From positions 20,312 through 84,311 of IMG/VR virus record IMGVR_UViG_3300047491_001293: a DNA stretch of 64,000 nt; one strand, written 5' to 3'. Each line of letters starts with the position of its first letter. Positions within the stretch are counted from its first letter, which is position 1. The DNA comes from a virus. A model generated the notes under the pieces. It ran no database searches, was not told the DNA's origin, and worked only from the letters and a program-made list of their open reading frames with translations. The position numbers and the translations under genes were made by a program. Shown here piece after piece: positions 42,281 through 51,167 of this stretch.

Positions 42281-42514
42281 CTAAAATGGTAGTTCTGGGT
42301 CTTGTATATCGTAAATAATTGGGGCAGCAACCTTATAGTCACGGCCTATCGCCTCAACAATCTTTTGTTTCTCATGGTCATCAACTTGCTCCAAAGCGAC
42401 AATGAACATGTCCAAAATGGCGTTTTTCTCATCCTCTGGATATGTCGAAGCGCTTTTGGCAACCTTTGAAAGAAATTCAATCAAAATCTTTTTGTGTCGC
42501 AGAGAAACTTTCAT
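42281..42514 (-). CDS. hypothetical small helical protein
   Basis: 77 aa from the ATG at 42514 (GGGG upstream). Three or four predicted helices (HKKILIEFLSKVAKS, NAILDMFIVALEQV). No family recognised. Confidence 0.55.
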   Translation of the reverse strand: MKVSLRHKKILIEFLSKVAKSASTYPEDEKNAILDMFIVALEQVDDHEKQKIVEAIGRDYKVAAPIIYDIQDPELPF

Positions 42515-42580
42515 AGGCGGTGCCCCTTCGGACACATTATAGCATCAATTGCAAATTGCTAAAGTACATTTGGAAAAAAC

Positions 42581-43417
42581 TCACCAAACAATTGATTCGC
42601 CCTTGCAAAGGTCATGTTTGTAGTCAAATATCTTACGGTGCAAAAGTTCGGCAAAAACAGCCGGGTTCACAAATTCATTCATATTGCACTGTTTTGAATT
42701 CTCTGCGATAAGACTCTCAACTTGATGGATGAAGCTTGTCTTGCCGAGAAAACTCTGTGTGGATATCAATCTGCCATGCAAGTCATTGTTTATCCATTTT
42801 TTTCTCAACAAATCATCACAAATCATTACGAGTTTTTCACTTGCATCAACCCATTCTGGATGCATTGGCGAAATAAGGTCAATGACATAAATTTCTGGAT
42901 TTTTTTCAAGATAAGAAAAGACAAATCTCAAACTGTGAAAATAATTTCTTTGCTGGGTAAAACCAAGGCTCTTGCCAATGTCCTCTATCTCATCCATCTG
43001 CGGGTTCGTGTGGAGAATGACTTGGTATTTGGCCCACGGTGAGCAATCAAGAACCTCATGCTCTTGCCCCCACTCCAACTGCCCAGGATCCACAAATGAA
43101 TATGGGAAAATCCTTAACTCAAGTGATTCTGGCTGTACCTTGAGAACCGAAAGGCTTTCGCCGGCACAGTTTGTCCTAATGTCTCCATCAACACCAATCG
43201 CAAATGATTTAATGCCAGCACCAGTGCGCAAAGCCCTGGCTGTTGTCTCAATTAAATCATTTGATTTCAAAAGAATTATCGCATTGCAAACACCTTCTGA
43301 TGTGATCAAGATGAAGGAAGGAATAATCTTGCTGCCAGAGTGCTCACTCCAGTAGACCTTGAATAATCTGGAAAACTCAAAAACATCCTTTTCTAACTTA
43401 TCACGAAGACGAAACAT
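42581..43417 (-). CDS. hypothetical protein
   Basis: 278 aa from the ATG at 43417 (AAGGAAGGA upstream). The N-terminal third is alpha/beta (IIPSFILITSEGVCNAIILL); the C-terminal third is helical. No motif recognised. Likely co-transcribed leftwards with the sigma-like gene and the 98-aa gene upstream. Confidence 0.6.
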   Translation of the reverse strand: MFRLRDKLEKDVFEFSRLFKVYWSEHSGSKIIPSFILITSEGVCNAIILLKSNDLIETTARALRTGAGIKSFAIGVDGDIRTNCAGESLSVLKVQPESLELRIFPYSFVDPGQLEWGQEHEVLDCSPWAKYQVILHTNPQMDEIEDIGKSLGFTQQRNYFHSLRFVFSYLEKNPEIYVIDLISPMHPEWVDASEKLVMICDDLLRKKWINNDLHGRLISTQSFLGKTSFIHQVESLIAENSKQCNMNEFVNPAVFAELLHRKIFDYKHDLCKGESIVW

Positions 43418-43459
43418 AGATTCCTTCCTTGGTAGTGCACCCAAGGAATTATAAAGGTT

Positions 43460-43756
43460 TTATCGCATTTGTACATAGATCATTTGTGGCCACATGCCAA
43501 ATTTCTTCAAAAAATTAATTGGCATGAAAAACTTATCGCTTGGCTTTCCACCAAGTATACTATATTCATTGTCAGCATCATGTTTCTCGAGCACAAAATC
43601 AGTGCTGGGTAATTTTCCAGCACTTACCACCATGCAGCCTCGATTATCGCAACCATTGATTAATTTAGCCAAGTTTTTTGGCACAATTGACTGCCACTCG
43701 GAGAATGTCAATTGGCAACCTTCAGACTTCAATGGGATAACAACAAGACTATTCAT
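43460..43756 (-). CDS. hypothetical protein
   Basis: 98 aa, beta-rich (LVVIPLKSEGCQLTF, GCMVVSAGKL). Its start overlaps the stop of the sigma-like gene by 8 bases. No family recognised. Confidence 0.6.
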   Translation of the reverse strand: MNSLVVIPLKSEGCQLTFSEWQSIVPKNLAKLINGCDNRGCMVVSAGKLPSTDFVLEKHDADNEYSILGGKPSDKFFMPINFLKKFGMWPQMIYVQMR

Positions 43757-44675
43757 TGCTCAAACCCATGTAGTTCCTAATGGCCTCAATTGCCGATTTT
43801 AAATTGTTGTTGATGCTCATTTTTGAGTATGGCTTTCCAGTCTCTGGATTTATCGTCTCAGATGCAAGCCTAGTCTGCCATCCCCATTCACAGTGCATGA
43901 ACGCATTGATTGACCTGCGTTGGAGATCGGTGAGTGGCACATCACTTAAATTAATTCCAAGATTTGGAATTTGCTCGGAAACCTTGTCTTGAATGACCCT
44001 GTCACAATCGGACATGCTCATTGTTGATGTTATTTCAATCTGCTGTTTGAGGTTGTTTTTCTGCTTCTTTGTCAGACCCATGGAGTTCATAACCTCTTCG
44101 ACGGACATGGTTGGGTTTTTGCACATGTTCTCATCAAACCGCAAACGCAAAAGATTCCACTTCTCAGGGTATTTGATGATACCACTTTCCTCTGCGGTGA
44201 ACCTTGTCGACATCGATCTGTGGCACTTTTTCAAATACTCTATCAAACTCAAGCGTGGCTTGGTGTAGAGGTAGATTGAATCCATAATCTTGAGTATAAA
44301 CTCAGATAACTTATCTTGGTTGCCATTGCACCAGGATGTGAAAAGTGGAATGTAGCCAGAGACCAAGGCATCTTCAATAGTTTGGCCATCCAGCATCTGA
44401 TGTGGGCTTTTAACGATGTAAACCGTCTTGAGATCCTCAAGAAATTGCTCATGTTCAGAAAATGGCACAACATCCAGAGCCTTGGCGAGCCTATCCATGT
44501 CAATTGACCCATTGCGCCATGCGCTCAAGACAATGGCTCTAAACTGGACTCTTTCCTTCTTTTTAACCATGGCTGTGTATTTCTTTAAAGCTCTTGCGCT
44601 CTTGGATAAATGTTTGCGGATGTAAAGAAATTGTTCTTTTGTCAATTTTTTATACTTAATTATGTTAGCAATCAT
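43749..44675 (-). CDS. divergent sigma-70-like factor
   Basis: 308 aa. LVSGYIPLFTSWCNG...LSLIEYLKKCHRSMSTRF (about residues 105-155) resembles sigma region 2. NPTMSVEEVMNSMGLTKKQKNN (about 187-208) resembles region 3. LTDLQRRSINAFMHCEWGW...NPETGKPYSKMSINNNLKSAIEAIRNYM (about 248-303) resembles region 4 with its HTH. Overall size is right for a phage sigma. The order is convincing but each match is weak. May recognise the late-type promoters, as T4 gp55 does. A 216-base gap upstream contains inverted repeats. Confidence 0.5.
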   Translation of the reverse strand: MIANIIKYKKLTKEQFLYIRKHLSKSARALKKYTAMVKKKERVQFRAIVLSAWRNGSIDMDRLAKALDVVPFSEHEQFLEDLKTVYIVKSPHQMLDGQTIEDALVSGYIPLFTSWCNGNQDKLSEFILKIMDSIYLYTKPRLSLIEYLKKCHRSMSTRFTAEESGIIKYPEKWNLLRLRFDENMCKNPTMSVEEVMNSMGLTKKQKNNLKQQIEITSTMSMSDCDRVIQDKVSEQIPNLGINLSDVPLTDLQRRSINAFMHCEWGWQTRLASETINPETGKPYSKMSINNNLKSAIEAIRNYMGLSNE

Positions 44676-44787
44676 TGCTTTCTCCTACATGGTTTACAAA
44701 TGAAACAACATAGTAAATGTAACAAGTGATTGAATTAAATCAATAGTTTTTTTACAACTATTTTTGTAAACAATGCATTTATTGACA

Positions 44788-44812
44788 TAAATCTTTAAAC
44801 AACAAAGATTTA
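44788..44812. promoter_or_regulatory. 9-bp inverted repeat in divergent intergenic region
   Basis: TAAATCTTT ... AAAGATTTA with a 7-base spacer, in the AT-rich gap (44676-44891) between the sigma-like gene and the HAD gene. Could be an operator or a hairpin. Confidence 0.4.
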
Positions 44813-44862
44813 AAAAAACAAATAAGCTTGCCGAACGATCTTAAAAAGAGATAAAATAGATA

Positions 44863-44880
44863 ATTAGACATGTGTCTAAT
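44863..44880. promoter_or_regulatory. palindromic operator-like site ATTAGACA-TG-TGTCTAAT
   Basis: Perfect 8-bp arms with a 2-base spacer, 11 bases before the ATG at 44892. Position and symmetry fit a repressor site or translation-control hairpin. Confidence 0.5.
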
Positions 44881-44891
44881 GAAAGGTTTAT

Positions 44892-45296
44892 ATGAATTCA
44901 ATCCATCTTTACGAATCTACAGTCGGAAGAATCAGTTTTGATTTTGATGATACCCTATGCATGTCCAACGGCAAGCCAAACATGGCCATGGTGGAAAAAC
45001 TCAAAATGCACCATAGGAATGGCCATGAAGTAGTCATAGTTACAGCCAGAAACAGAGATCATGAAAGCGACTCATGGATTAAAGAAAATGAGCCAAATAG
45101 AGTTAAGGTCATGGACTTCATTAAAATTCACAATCTACCCGTAACCTCCGTTTACTTCACCAACCACGCCCCAAAAGGTCCAATACTGCAACAACAAAAC
45201 ATTTTTGCTCATTATGACGACGATAAGGATCAATTGCATTCAACTCAATCGCATGGAGTCCAAGCAATCGGAGTGGGAATAGATGCAAAGAGTTAA
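44892..45296 (+). CDS. HAD-like phosphatase
   Basis: 134 aa. ISFDFDDTLC (about residues 14-23) is HAD motif I; HEVVIVTAR (about 44-52) is motif II; APKGPILQQ contributes the Lys; FAHYDDDKDQL is the motif IV acidic pair. No cap domain, as in small phage 5'-nucleotidase or polynucleotide-phosphatase types. The stop overlaps the start of the next gene by 14 bases. Confidence 0.75.
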   Translation: MNSIHLYESTVGRISFDFDDTLCMSNGKPNMAMVEKLKMHHRNGHEVVIVTARNRDHESDSWIKENEPNRVKVMDFIKIHNLPVTSVYFTNHAPKGPILQQQNIFAHYDDDKDQLHSTQSHGVQAIGVGIDAKS

Positions 45297-45972
45297 AACA
45301 ATTGATGGACGCCTTCCAATCATTGTATTTGCGCCGCACGGTTTTGACGGGAATGATGAAAATACCTCAATTGTTGCCGAAGCGATAGCTAAGCAAATAA
45401 ACGCAAGCGCTGTGATCAACCTTGGGTGGGAGCGCTCCGACACAGTTGACTGTCTAAATGACAAGGCGGATTGTAACAATGTGCACCATTGCCACGAAGA
45501 TGTAGTCAAAGATGAAATACTTGACCCGATCATGAGGTTTGTGCAAAGGGCAAAGGCAACAAGTAAATCTGTTTACATATTGAACATACATGGAATGAGT
45601 GACAGTCACAGAATCACGGCGAAGGATAAGCTCGATCTTGTGATAGGATTTGGCGAGGGCGACCCGCCAAGTTTCAGCATGGACATCTGGAGAAAGAACT
45701 TCATGATGTCACGGCTCATGGGCTTTGGAATAAACGCCTATGAAGGCAAGCCAGGTGGCAAGTTTTCTGGATGGGCCAAGTCAAACATGAACCAGCTCTT
45801 CCGTAAGTGGTACCCAGACCAAAGGGTTCAGAGCGTACAAGTTGAGCTGACACACGAGATAAGAAGCACTAAAACCATGTGTTTGCTAACTGCCGACTAT
45901 CTAGCGACTACCATTGAAGACCTCATGAACACAACAAACTTCTCAACCATGACAACATTTAAGTCTTATTAG
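45283..45972 (+). CDS. N-formylglutamate amidohydrolase-like protein
   Basis: 229 aa. IVFAPHGFDGNDENTSIVAE (about 14-33) has the first His and acid of the HutG/FGase fold. INLGWERSDTVDCLNDKADCNNVHHCHEDV (about 45-74) and YILNIHGMSDSH (about 100-111) complete the Zn site, and VQVELTHEIRS is the late conserved strand. The family are zinc amidohydrolases related to carboxypeptidases. In a phage it may cleave an amide or ester in host metabolites or cell wall. Confidence 0.7.
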   Translation: MQRVKTIDGRLPIIVFAPHGFDGNDENTSIVAEAIAKQINASAVINLGWERSDTVDCLNDKADCNNVHHCHEDVVKDEILDPIMRFVQRAKATSKSVYILNIHGMSDSHRITAKDKLDLVIGFGEGDPPSFSMDIWRKNFMMSRLMGFGINAYEGKPGGKFSGWAKSNMNQLFRKWYPDQRVQSVQVELTHEIRSTKTMCLLTADYLATTIEDLMNTTNFSTMTTFKSY

Positions 45973-46442
45973 TCTGGTTGCTTGCTGTTGTTGTCAATGA
46001 AATCCTTGTCCTCGCCATCAATCTTCAGGTTTTTTGGTGTCCTGCTCATTGTCCAGTCGTGGTTCAGCATGATGAGATCTTTGCCAGAATTAGCACCAAT
46101 TATGCTGAAGTTCTCATTGCTTGTTATCCCCAACACCCCAATTTTTCTTGAATTTTTTTTTAATTCATCTTCGATCTTGCCAATTCTTTCAATGAGACCA
46201 TCATCTTTCTGGCTTTTTTCTAAAAAATCATTGGTTGCTTTCTGAATTTTCTCCAGATGAAAATGCCCAGAAACCCACTGTTTAAAGCCAGAAATTTTTT
46301 TGTATGCGTAAACAGACGCTATGGCCAAAATTAAAATGAAAGCCATGGTCAAGAGGCCACCATTACCACGCCTTTGTTTTTTTATGATGATGATTGGCTG
46401 TTGATCAATTACCTTCTGTAGTTCTTTTTCCCACTTTTCCAT
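45969..46442 (-). CDS. single-span membrane protein with coiled coil
   Basis: 157 aa from the ATG at 46442 (AAGGTGG upstream). Basic stretch then a transmembrane helix (GLLTMAFILILAIASVYAY, about residues 30-48), then a Lys/Glu coiled coil (about 58-100) and a beta-rich tail. Type II topology likely. No family recognised. Overlaps the HNH gene by 38 bases. Confidence 0.6.
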   Translation of the reverse strand: MEKWEKELQKVIDQQPIIIIKKQRRGNGGLLTMAFILILAIASVYAYKKISGFKQWVSGHFHLEKIQKATNDFLEKSQKDDGLIERIGKIEDELKKNSRKIGVLGITSNENFSIIGANSGKDLIMLNHDWTMSRTPKNLKIDGEDKDFIDNNSKQPD

Positions 46443-47346
46443 GATTGCCACCTTTAATCTCATTCTGGCCAAGTATTGATCGTGGCAGAGTGACGCTTAC
46501 GCCGCCAACATGACACTCCAAAAGCTGGCCGAAGCAAAACAATGGCAAAACGGCAGTCCCACGCCTAATGTTGCCGATGTATTTGTGCTTAAAAACCTTT
46601 GGGCCAACCAAAGGTCTGCCAAGCAGCCTTGCCCTATCATCCCTATATATTGCCAAGTCGGTCATAGTCACCAAAGCACCATCGCCATGTGTCGCATCTA
46701 AGTGACAATTTATTGGACTTGACAGTTTGTTTCGTGCATCTTCCAGAACCAAATGCAAAACCTTACTGTTAGACTTGCCATTCTTGTCATGGATTTTTTT
46801 GAGTTTTTTCAAATCTTCAAGCCTCAAACTAGAATGTCCCTTAAGGCTGTTGCAGACACTGCACATAGTCTGATAATTACTGATATGGTCCTTGCCGCCA
46901 CGGCACCTTGGATGGATGTGATCCCTAGTCATCAAGACAAGATCTCCACCAGATTCTGCGTACAAATTTAGGTGTGGGCTCTCATCACCATCATGCATCT
47001 CCACAAGAACAACACAACCAGTGACGCCACAGCATACACATTTGTTGTTCTCACGGAAAAGAGAAAACCTATGACTGTTCATCCTTGCCCGTGTTTTCTT
47101 GCCTAACATTGGCACGCCTATAGACAGCTCGCCATCTATTTCTTTGAGCAATTTATTCCATGAAAGCTTTTTAATGCCCTTTGGCTTTTTTCTGCCGCTG
47201 GTAGATTTGACCGATACTTCGGCATGGTGAATGCCAGCAATGCCAAGTGATTCCAATATGGATTCAGTGGCAATCCTATCCATATCCTCACGAGGGCCGG
47301 AAAACCTTGTCCTGTATTTTATGGTTGCCTCGACCAAGTACCTCAT
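46405..47346 (-). CDS. HNH endonuclease
   Basis: 313 aa. An HNH core lies at about residues 100-170: CVCCGVTGC (Zn Cys pair), LVLMTRDHIHPRCRGGKDHISNYQTMCSVCNSLKG (H-N-H with D-H-I-H-P and C-x-x-C). The N-terminal part is basic, the C-terminal part (about 220-310) is unassigned, perhaps DNA binding. May be a homing-type or nicking nuclease, or a restriction-like defence enzyme. Stop of the 85-aa gene overlaps its start (ATGA-type, 4 bases). Confidence 0.8.
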   Translation of the reverse strand: MRYLVEATIKYRTRFSGPREDMDRIATESILESLGIAGIHHAEVSVKSTSGRKKPKGIKKLSWNKLLKEIDGELSIGVPMLGKKTRARMNSHRFSLFRENNKCVCCGVTGCVVLVEMHDGDESPHLNLYAESGGDLVLMTRDHIHPRCRGGKDHISNYQTMCSVCNSLKGHSSLRLEDLKKLKKIHDKNGKSNSKVLHLVLEDARNKLSSPINCHLDATHGDGALVTMTDLAIYRDDRARLLGRPLVGPKVFKHKYIGNIRRGTAVLPLFCFGQLLECHVGGVSVTLPRSILGQNEIKGGNHGKVGKRTTEGN

Positions 47347-47600
47347 GAGAACATCTCATTCATCATGTCGGCCTCGGCTTGACTGTAAAGAAGCTCATAT
47401 ACCATGAGGCCGCAATAGGCGGTGAGGAGCCTGCTCTTGGATGTCTTTGAAAAGCTTTTTATCCAATTGCTTATGATGGGATTTACCTTTTCTATCTCCT
47501 CAAGGCGACGCTCTATGTACTCGAAGTCATCTGCGTTCTGCAGGTTGCCTATCAAGGAGTATGTCGTCTCCCGCTTGACTATAGGGAGGTATTTGTTCAT
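47343..47600 (-). CDS. hypothetical helical protein
   Basis: 85 aa, helical throughout. Directly upstream of and coupled to the HNH gene, so it could be a partner. No family recognised. Confidence 0.55.
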   Translation of the reverse strand: MNKYLPIVKRETTYSLIGNLQNADDFEYIERRLEEIEKVNPIISNWIKSFSKTSKSRLLTAYCGLMVYELLYSQAEADMMNEMFS

Positions 47601-47611
47601 GTTGCCTTTGC

Positions 47612-48538
47612 TTACGCTCTCACGAGCACATAATCGTTAAAAACTTGCCCCAGTTGATGGTCTGGGAATCCCCTGTTGTATGGCGGCCTCATGATCCTTG
47701 ACTTGACCATTTCATTCTGCTTGAAGAAAGGGTCAATGTCAGACCTCACACAGTCATGCGATATGGCCTTGAGCTTCGCCTGGCCAAACCACCTGTTGTT
47801 GTCAACTTGGGGGAAATATGTCCGTTGCTTTATGTCATTCTCATAGCCAAGCTGCTTTAGCTCATCGTCGGTGAAAACAAGATGAATGTAGGCCTTGTTT
47901 ATCTTCTTGTACAAATGTGTCGCATGCCTTGATGATATGGGATGGCATCGAACATAGATTCTTCCCTGAGGCGCAAGCATATCTCTGGCTGTCGCAAGTA
48001 TGTTGACAGGATCCTCAGAGTGGTCAAGGACATCATACAACAAAATCAAATCATATGGGCCTCCAGCCTTGGCCTTTTCAATGTCCGTTGTAAGCAGGCA
48101 ATTTCCAGTTTGTGAATCCCAGGTTAGCCCGCCCAGCTGCTTGGTGTCGTAGCCTATGGCACTTTCGGCGCCAAGCTCAACAGCCTTCTGAGCCACATGG
48201 CCTTCGCCGCATCCAAAATCCAAGAATTTTTTGCCCTTTATGTCCTGACCCATGTAGGCCAGAATGCCCTCTGCTCTCTCATACTTGTCCTTGTCGGACT
48301 CCTCGCAAATAAGAAAGTCTGGGGCCGCCTGTGGCCACTGCCCACTTCCCAAAAGATCCTTAAGAGCCTCAAATGTGGCAGCCGTAGGCTGCGTTTCTGG
48401 TTTTGTTTCTGGCTTAGTTTTAGACTCTGGCTTTGAATCTTGAGGCGTCTGAATAGACCCTTGATTTGAAGCCCTAGACCCTTCCTTCAAGATCGCAATT
48501 ATTTCCTCGAGCTTTTTTACAAGCAAATCCACATTCAT
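47612..48538 (-). CDS. class I SAM methyltransferase with N-terminal coil
   Basis: 308 aa. A helix (about 1-20) and a low-complexity linker of P-E-S-K-T repeats (about 35-52) precede the methyltransferase domain: GKKFLDFGCGEGHVAQKAVELG (about 102-123, motif I), AIGYDTKQLG, DLILLYDVLDHSEDPVNIL (about 165-183, motif IV). Family resembles Methyltransf_11/23-type enzymes acting on small molecules or glycans. The repeat linker suggests tethering. Rightward gene at 48580 lies just upstream. Confidence 0.75.
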   Translation of the reverse strand: MNVDLLVKKLEEIIAILKEGSRASNQGSIQTPQDSKPESKTKPETKPETQPTAATFEALKDLLGSGQWPQAAPDFLICEESDKDKYERAEGILAYMGQDIKGKKFLDFGCGEGHVAQKAVELGAESAIGYDTKQLGGLTWDSQTGNCLLTTDIEKAKAGGPYDLILLYDVLDHSEDPVNILATARDMLAPQGRIYVRCHPISSRHATHLYKKINKAYIHLVFTDDELKQLGYENDIKQRTYFPQVDNNRWFGQAKLKAISHDCVRSDIDPFFKQNEMVKSRIMRPPYNRGFPDHQLGQVFNDYVLVRA

Positions 48539-48579
48539 GAAAGTCTCCTAAGTTATCTAAACATATAATAGATACTGCT

Positions 48580-49218
48580 ATGAAATTATTTGTAGTACAC
48601 ACACATGTATGCACCCTTAAGTTTGTGCCAAAGCTGCACTTCATACAAAAGCACGACTTAAATCAGCTTCAAATGGACAGATTCACTGAAAACTGCCTTG
48701 CCGAAAATAGGATGCTGTACTATTTATCGCAGAACATTCATCTTTTGGACGACATCCATGTTGGCCTCGCCAGCGCTAGATGGAATGAAAAATATAGATG
48801 CATGAGGATACACCAGCTTCAGCTGCTAAAACCAGATGAAGAAACTGTTTATGCCGCTGAGCCAACGAACCGATGGTACGATGACAGCGAGTCAAACCAC
48901 CCAGGCATGCAGGGTTACATGCATGAGATAATGGACAGAAATGGGTGGAAAGAAACCAGTGGCATGTCATTTTACTCGAACAACTTTGTGTGCCACAGGA
49001 ACACCATGGTGGCGTTCCTGAAATGGTGGGTTGACAATTTTCAACACTTTTACGCAAAGCACAACAACCAATTCCATTTCAACAACAACTACAGAAGATA
49101 CAACCCAAAATTGCACCAGGCGTACTTCTACGAGCGACTTACCATCTTGTACTTTGCTAACCAAAAATATAAAATCAAGCCGATTGGCAACATTGAAGGC
49201 CACATCAAACTTTTATAG
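48580..49218 (+). CDS. DUF4422/glycosyltransferase-like hypothetical
   Basis: 212 aa. 'HVGLASARWNEKY' (about residues 62-74) resembles the 'VGvvsaRWn.Ky' block of viral and bacterial sugar-transferase-like proteins; many aromatic and His/Asn residues (YAKHNNQFHFNNNYRR). No DxD that I can place confidently. A polysaccharide role is likely from context only. Confidence 0.5.
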   Translation: MKLFVVHTHVCTLKFVPKLHFIQKHDLNQLQMDRFTENCLAENRMLYYLSQNIHLLDDIHVGLASARWNEKYRCMRIHQLQLLKPDEETVYAAEPTNRWYDDSESNHPGMQGYMHEIMDRNGWKETSGMSFYSNNFVCHRNTMVAFLKWWVDNFQHFYAKHNNQFHFNNNYRRYNPKLHQAYFYERLTILYFANQKYKIKPIGNIEGHIKLL

Positions 49219-49225
49219 GCGAAAA

Positions 49226-50446
49226 ATGAAAGAGTCGCAGGGAAAATTGCTAATTCTTGGCGCAAACTTAGAAACAATACCATTGGTTCAAGTCGCCAAT
49301 GAAGTTGGCGTTTACACAATCGTCACTGACTACGATCCAAACGCACCTGCGAAAAGATTTGCCAAAAAAAGCTTTAATATTGACGGAATGGATATCGAAA
49401 AAATTGTCAATCTTGCCAGAGCAGAAAATATAAACGGAGTTTTGGTTGGAGTTGCCGATTTACTTGTGCCAACTTACCAGAAGGCTTGCCAAATTCTCAA
49501 ACTTCCATGCTATGCCAATACTAGATCCATAACAGTTTTGTCCAACAAGCGCAATTTTAAGATGGCTTGTGAAAAAAATAACATTCATGGTGTGCTTGAG
49601 TTTTCAGAATCGAACATTGAATACCCAGTGCTTGTAAAACCTGTTGATAGCTGTTCAGGTCAAGGCATCACAGTGTGTCGCCAAAAAGAAAGTTTGCCAC
49701 AATCAATAATAAAGGCAAAGTCAGCATCAAGATCTGGACAATTCATAATTGAGAAATACATGAAATGCGACAATGTCGCCCTGTATTACACATTCATGGA
49801 TGGAAAGTGTCACTTATCAGTTATGGGCGACATGAAAACATTGGAGATTGAGAGGGGAAGCCCTGTGAACCTTGGAAATATCTACCCATCAAAGCACACC
49901 AATCTCTATCTTGAAAAATTTCATGATAAATTCAAAAGATTTTTCAGCAATTTGGGCATAGAGAATGGCGTAATGCTCATCCAAGCGTTTGTGGAGAACA
50001 ACGAGTTTTATGTCTATGACCCTGGATTCAGGCTGCAGGGTGAAGCGCCACATATACTTTTGAATGCAATAAATGGATTTGACCATAGAAAGATGCTGGT
50101 AAAATTCGCATTGACTGGTCGTATGGAAGATGCAAATTTTCCTGGTGGCAATGATTGTTACCTAAAAGGAAAAATGGCAGCAACCATCTGGATTTTGTTA
50201 TCAGAGGGAAAAATTGAAAGAATAGAGGGCATGTCAAGTGAAGATCCAAGAGTGGTTCATGTGGCGCAACGCCTTCATGAAGGAGATATAGTTGAAGAAA
50301 AAATGATTGGAACAGAGAAGCAAGTATTTGCAAGATTGTTTGTTGTTTGCGATTCTAGAGAAGAGCTGGAAGATTTAAGAAGCTATTTGAAAGAAAAAAT
50401 CAAAGTGTTCGACAAATTTGGAAATAGCTTGATTTATCCAACATGA
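49226..50446 (+). CDS. ATP-grasp ligase
   Basis: 406 aa from the ATG at 49226 (longer frame to 49031 is a shadow). Rossmann-like preATP-grasp strand LLILGANLETIPLVQVANE (8-26) and DYDPNAPAKRFA. ATP-binding region LVKPVDSCSGQGITVCRQKESL (about 138-160) has the flexible Gly-rich loop; FIIEKYMKCDNVALYY and YVYDPGFRLQGEAPH give the Mg2+ ligands. Related to carbamoyl-phosphate/PurK/alanine-anticapsin type ligases. Probably attaches an amino acid or carboxylate to a sugar in this glycan module. More AT-rich than flanks. Confidence 0.8.
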   Translation: MKESQGKLLILGANLETIPLVQVANEVGVYTIVTDYDPNAPAKRFAKKSFNIDGMDIEKIVNLARAENINGVLVGVADLLVPTYQKACQILKLPCYANTRSITVLSNKRNFKMACEKNNIHGVLEFSESNIEYPVLVKPVDSCSGQGITVCRQKESLPQSIIKAKSASRSGQFIIEKYMKCDNVALYYTFMDGKCHLSVMGDMKTLEIERGSPVNLGNIYPSKHTNLYLEKFHDKFKRFFSNLGIENGVMLIQAFVENNEFYVYDPGFRLQGEAPHILLNAINGFDHRKMLVKFALTGRMEDANFPGGNDCYLKGKMAATIWILLSEGKIERIEGMSSEDPRVVHVAQRLHEGDIVEEKMIGTEKQVFARLFVVCDSREELEDLRSYLKEKIKVFDKFGNSLIYPT

Positions 50447-50448
50447 AT

Positions 50449-51150
50449 TTAATTTGGCTTATGTGACAAATGCAGCACTGTTTCTCTCGGGACATGAATT
50501 ATTTTGAAATCATGCAACCTTTCCATCCTTTCCCACAAATCCGCATCGGCTGGCCTATTTTGCCTCACGCAATTTCTAAACCTTAAGTTTGTCTTGTCCA
50601 ATCGCCAACTTACGCTTGAAAACAGCGTGTTTGCGTACATCATTGGGTTGTTTCCGTATTTTATATCACTCACAATTTCACGGGGAACCTTGCCCAATTT
50701 TTTTTCGCTTCCCCTTGTATAGACAAGACAAGCGTCTTGATAATTTTGATATGCAAAAGCCAAACAGGAAAGATGGTTTGGCATCCAAATGTCACAATCT
50801 GTCATCACACAGAGAAAAACAACACCATCAGAAATCATTAAGTCAAAGGCAAAATCGCCAGCATTAATGCCACCACAATGCCACAAGTCGACGCCAGTAT
50901 ACTTATACCTTTCAGATTCGACCTTGGCATTCCTTATGGTTATCTTGTCCTTTGGGACAAATGAAGAAATTTCATAAAGCTCATCTATTGGATCATAATT
51001 GTCGCCTATGAGGTATATGTGCCAATTCTTATAAATCTGCGCACATACCGAGGCAAGCGTCTTGGAGAGAAAATTTTTATTTGTCCCATTTCTCGGATAA
51101 GTAAGTATCCTCACATGAAACTTTATTTCATTAGTGTAAATTTTTAGCAT
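50449..51150 (-). CDS. GT2-family glycosyltransferase
   Basis: 233 aa. VRILTYPRNGTNKNFLSKTLASVCAQIYKNWHIYLIGD gives the GT2 start ('SvcaQxyxxwxiyliGD'), and DGVVFLCVMTDCDIWMPNHLSCL (about 110-132) is the D-x-D with 'TDCDI'. SVSWRLDKTNLRFRN and RPADADLWERM are the acceptor side. Convergent with the ATP-grasp gene, 2 bases apart. Confidence 0.8.
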   Translation of the reverse strand: MLKIYTNEIKFHVRILTYPRNGTNKNFLSKTLASVCAQIYKNWHIYLIGDNYDPIDELYEISSFVPKDKITIRNAKVESERYKYTGVDLWHCGGINAGDFAFDLMISDGVVFLCVMTDCDIWMPNHLSCLAFAYQNYQDACLVYTRGSEKKLGKVPREIVSDIKYGNNPMMYANTLFSSVSWRLDKTNLRFRNCVRQNRPADADLWERMERLHDFKIIHVPRETVLHLSHKPN

Positions 51151-51167
51151 ACAAAGGTATTAGAGTC

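Noticed and set aside
49031-49225. Thr/Ser-rich N-terminal extension of the ATP-grasp protein
   Set aside because: It is an out-of-frame reading of the preceding gene's 3' end; the preATP-grasp strand begins right after the ATG at 49226.
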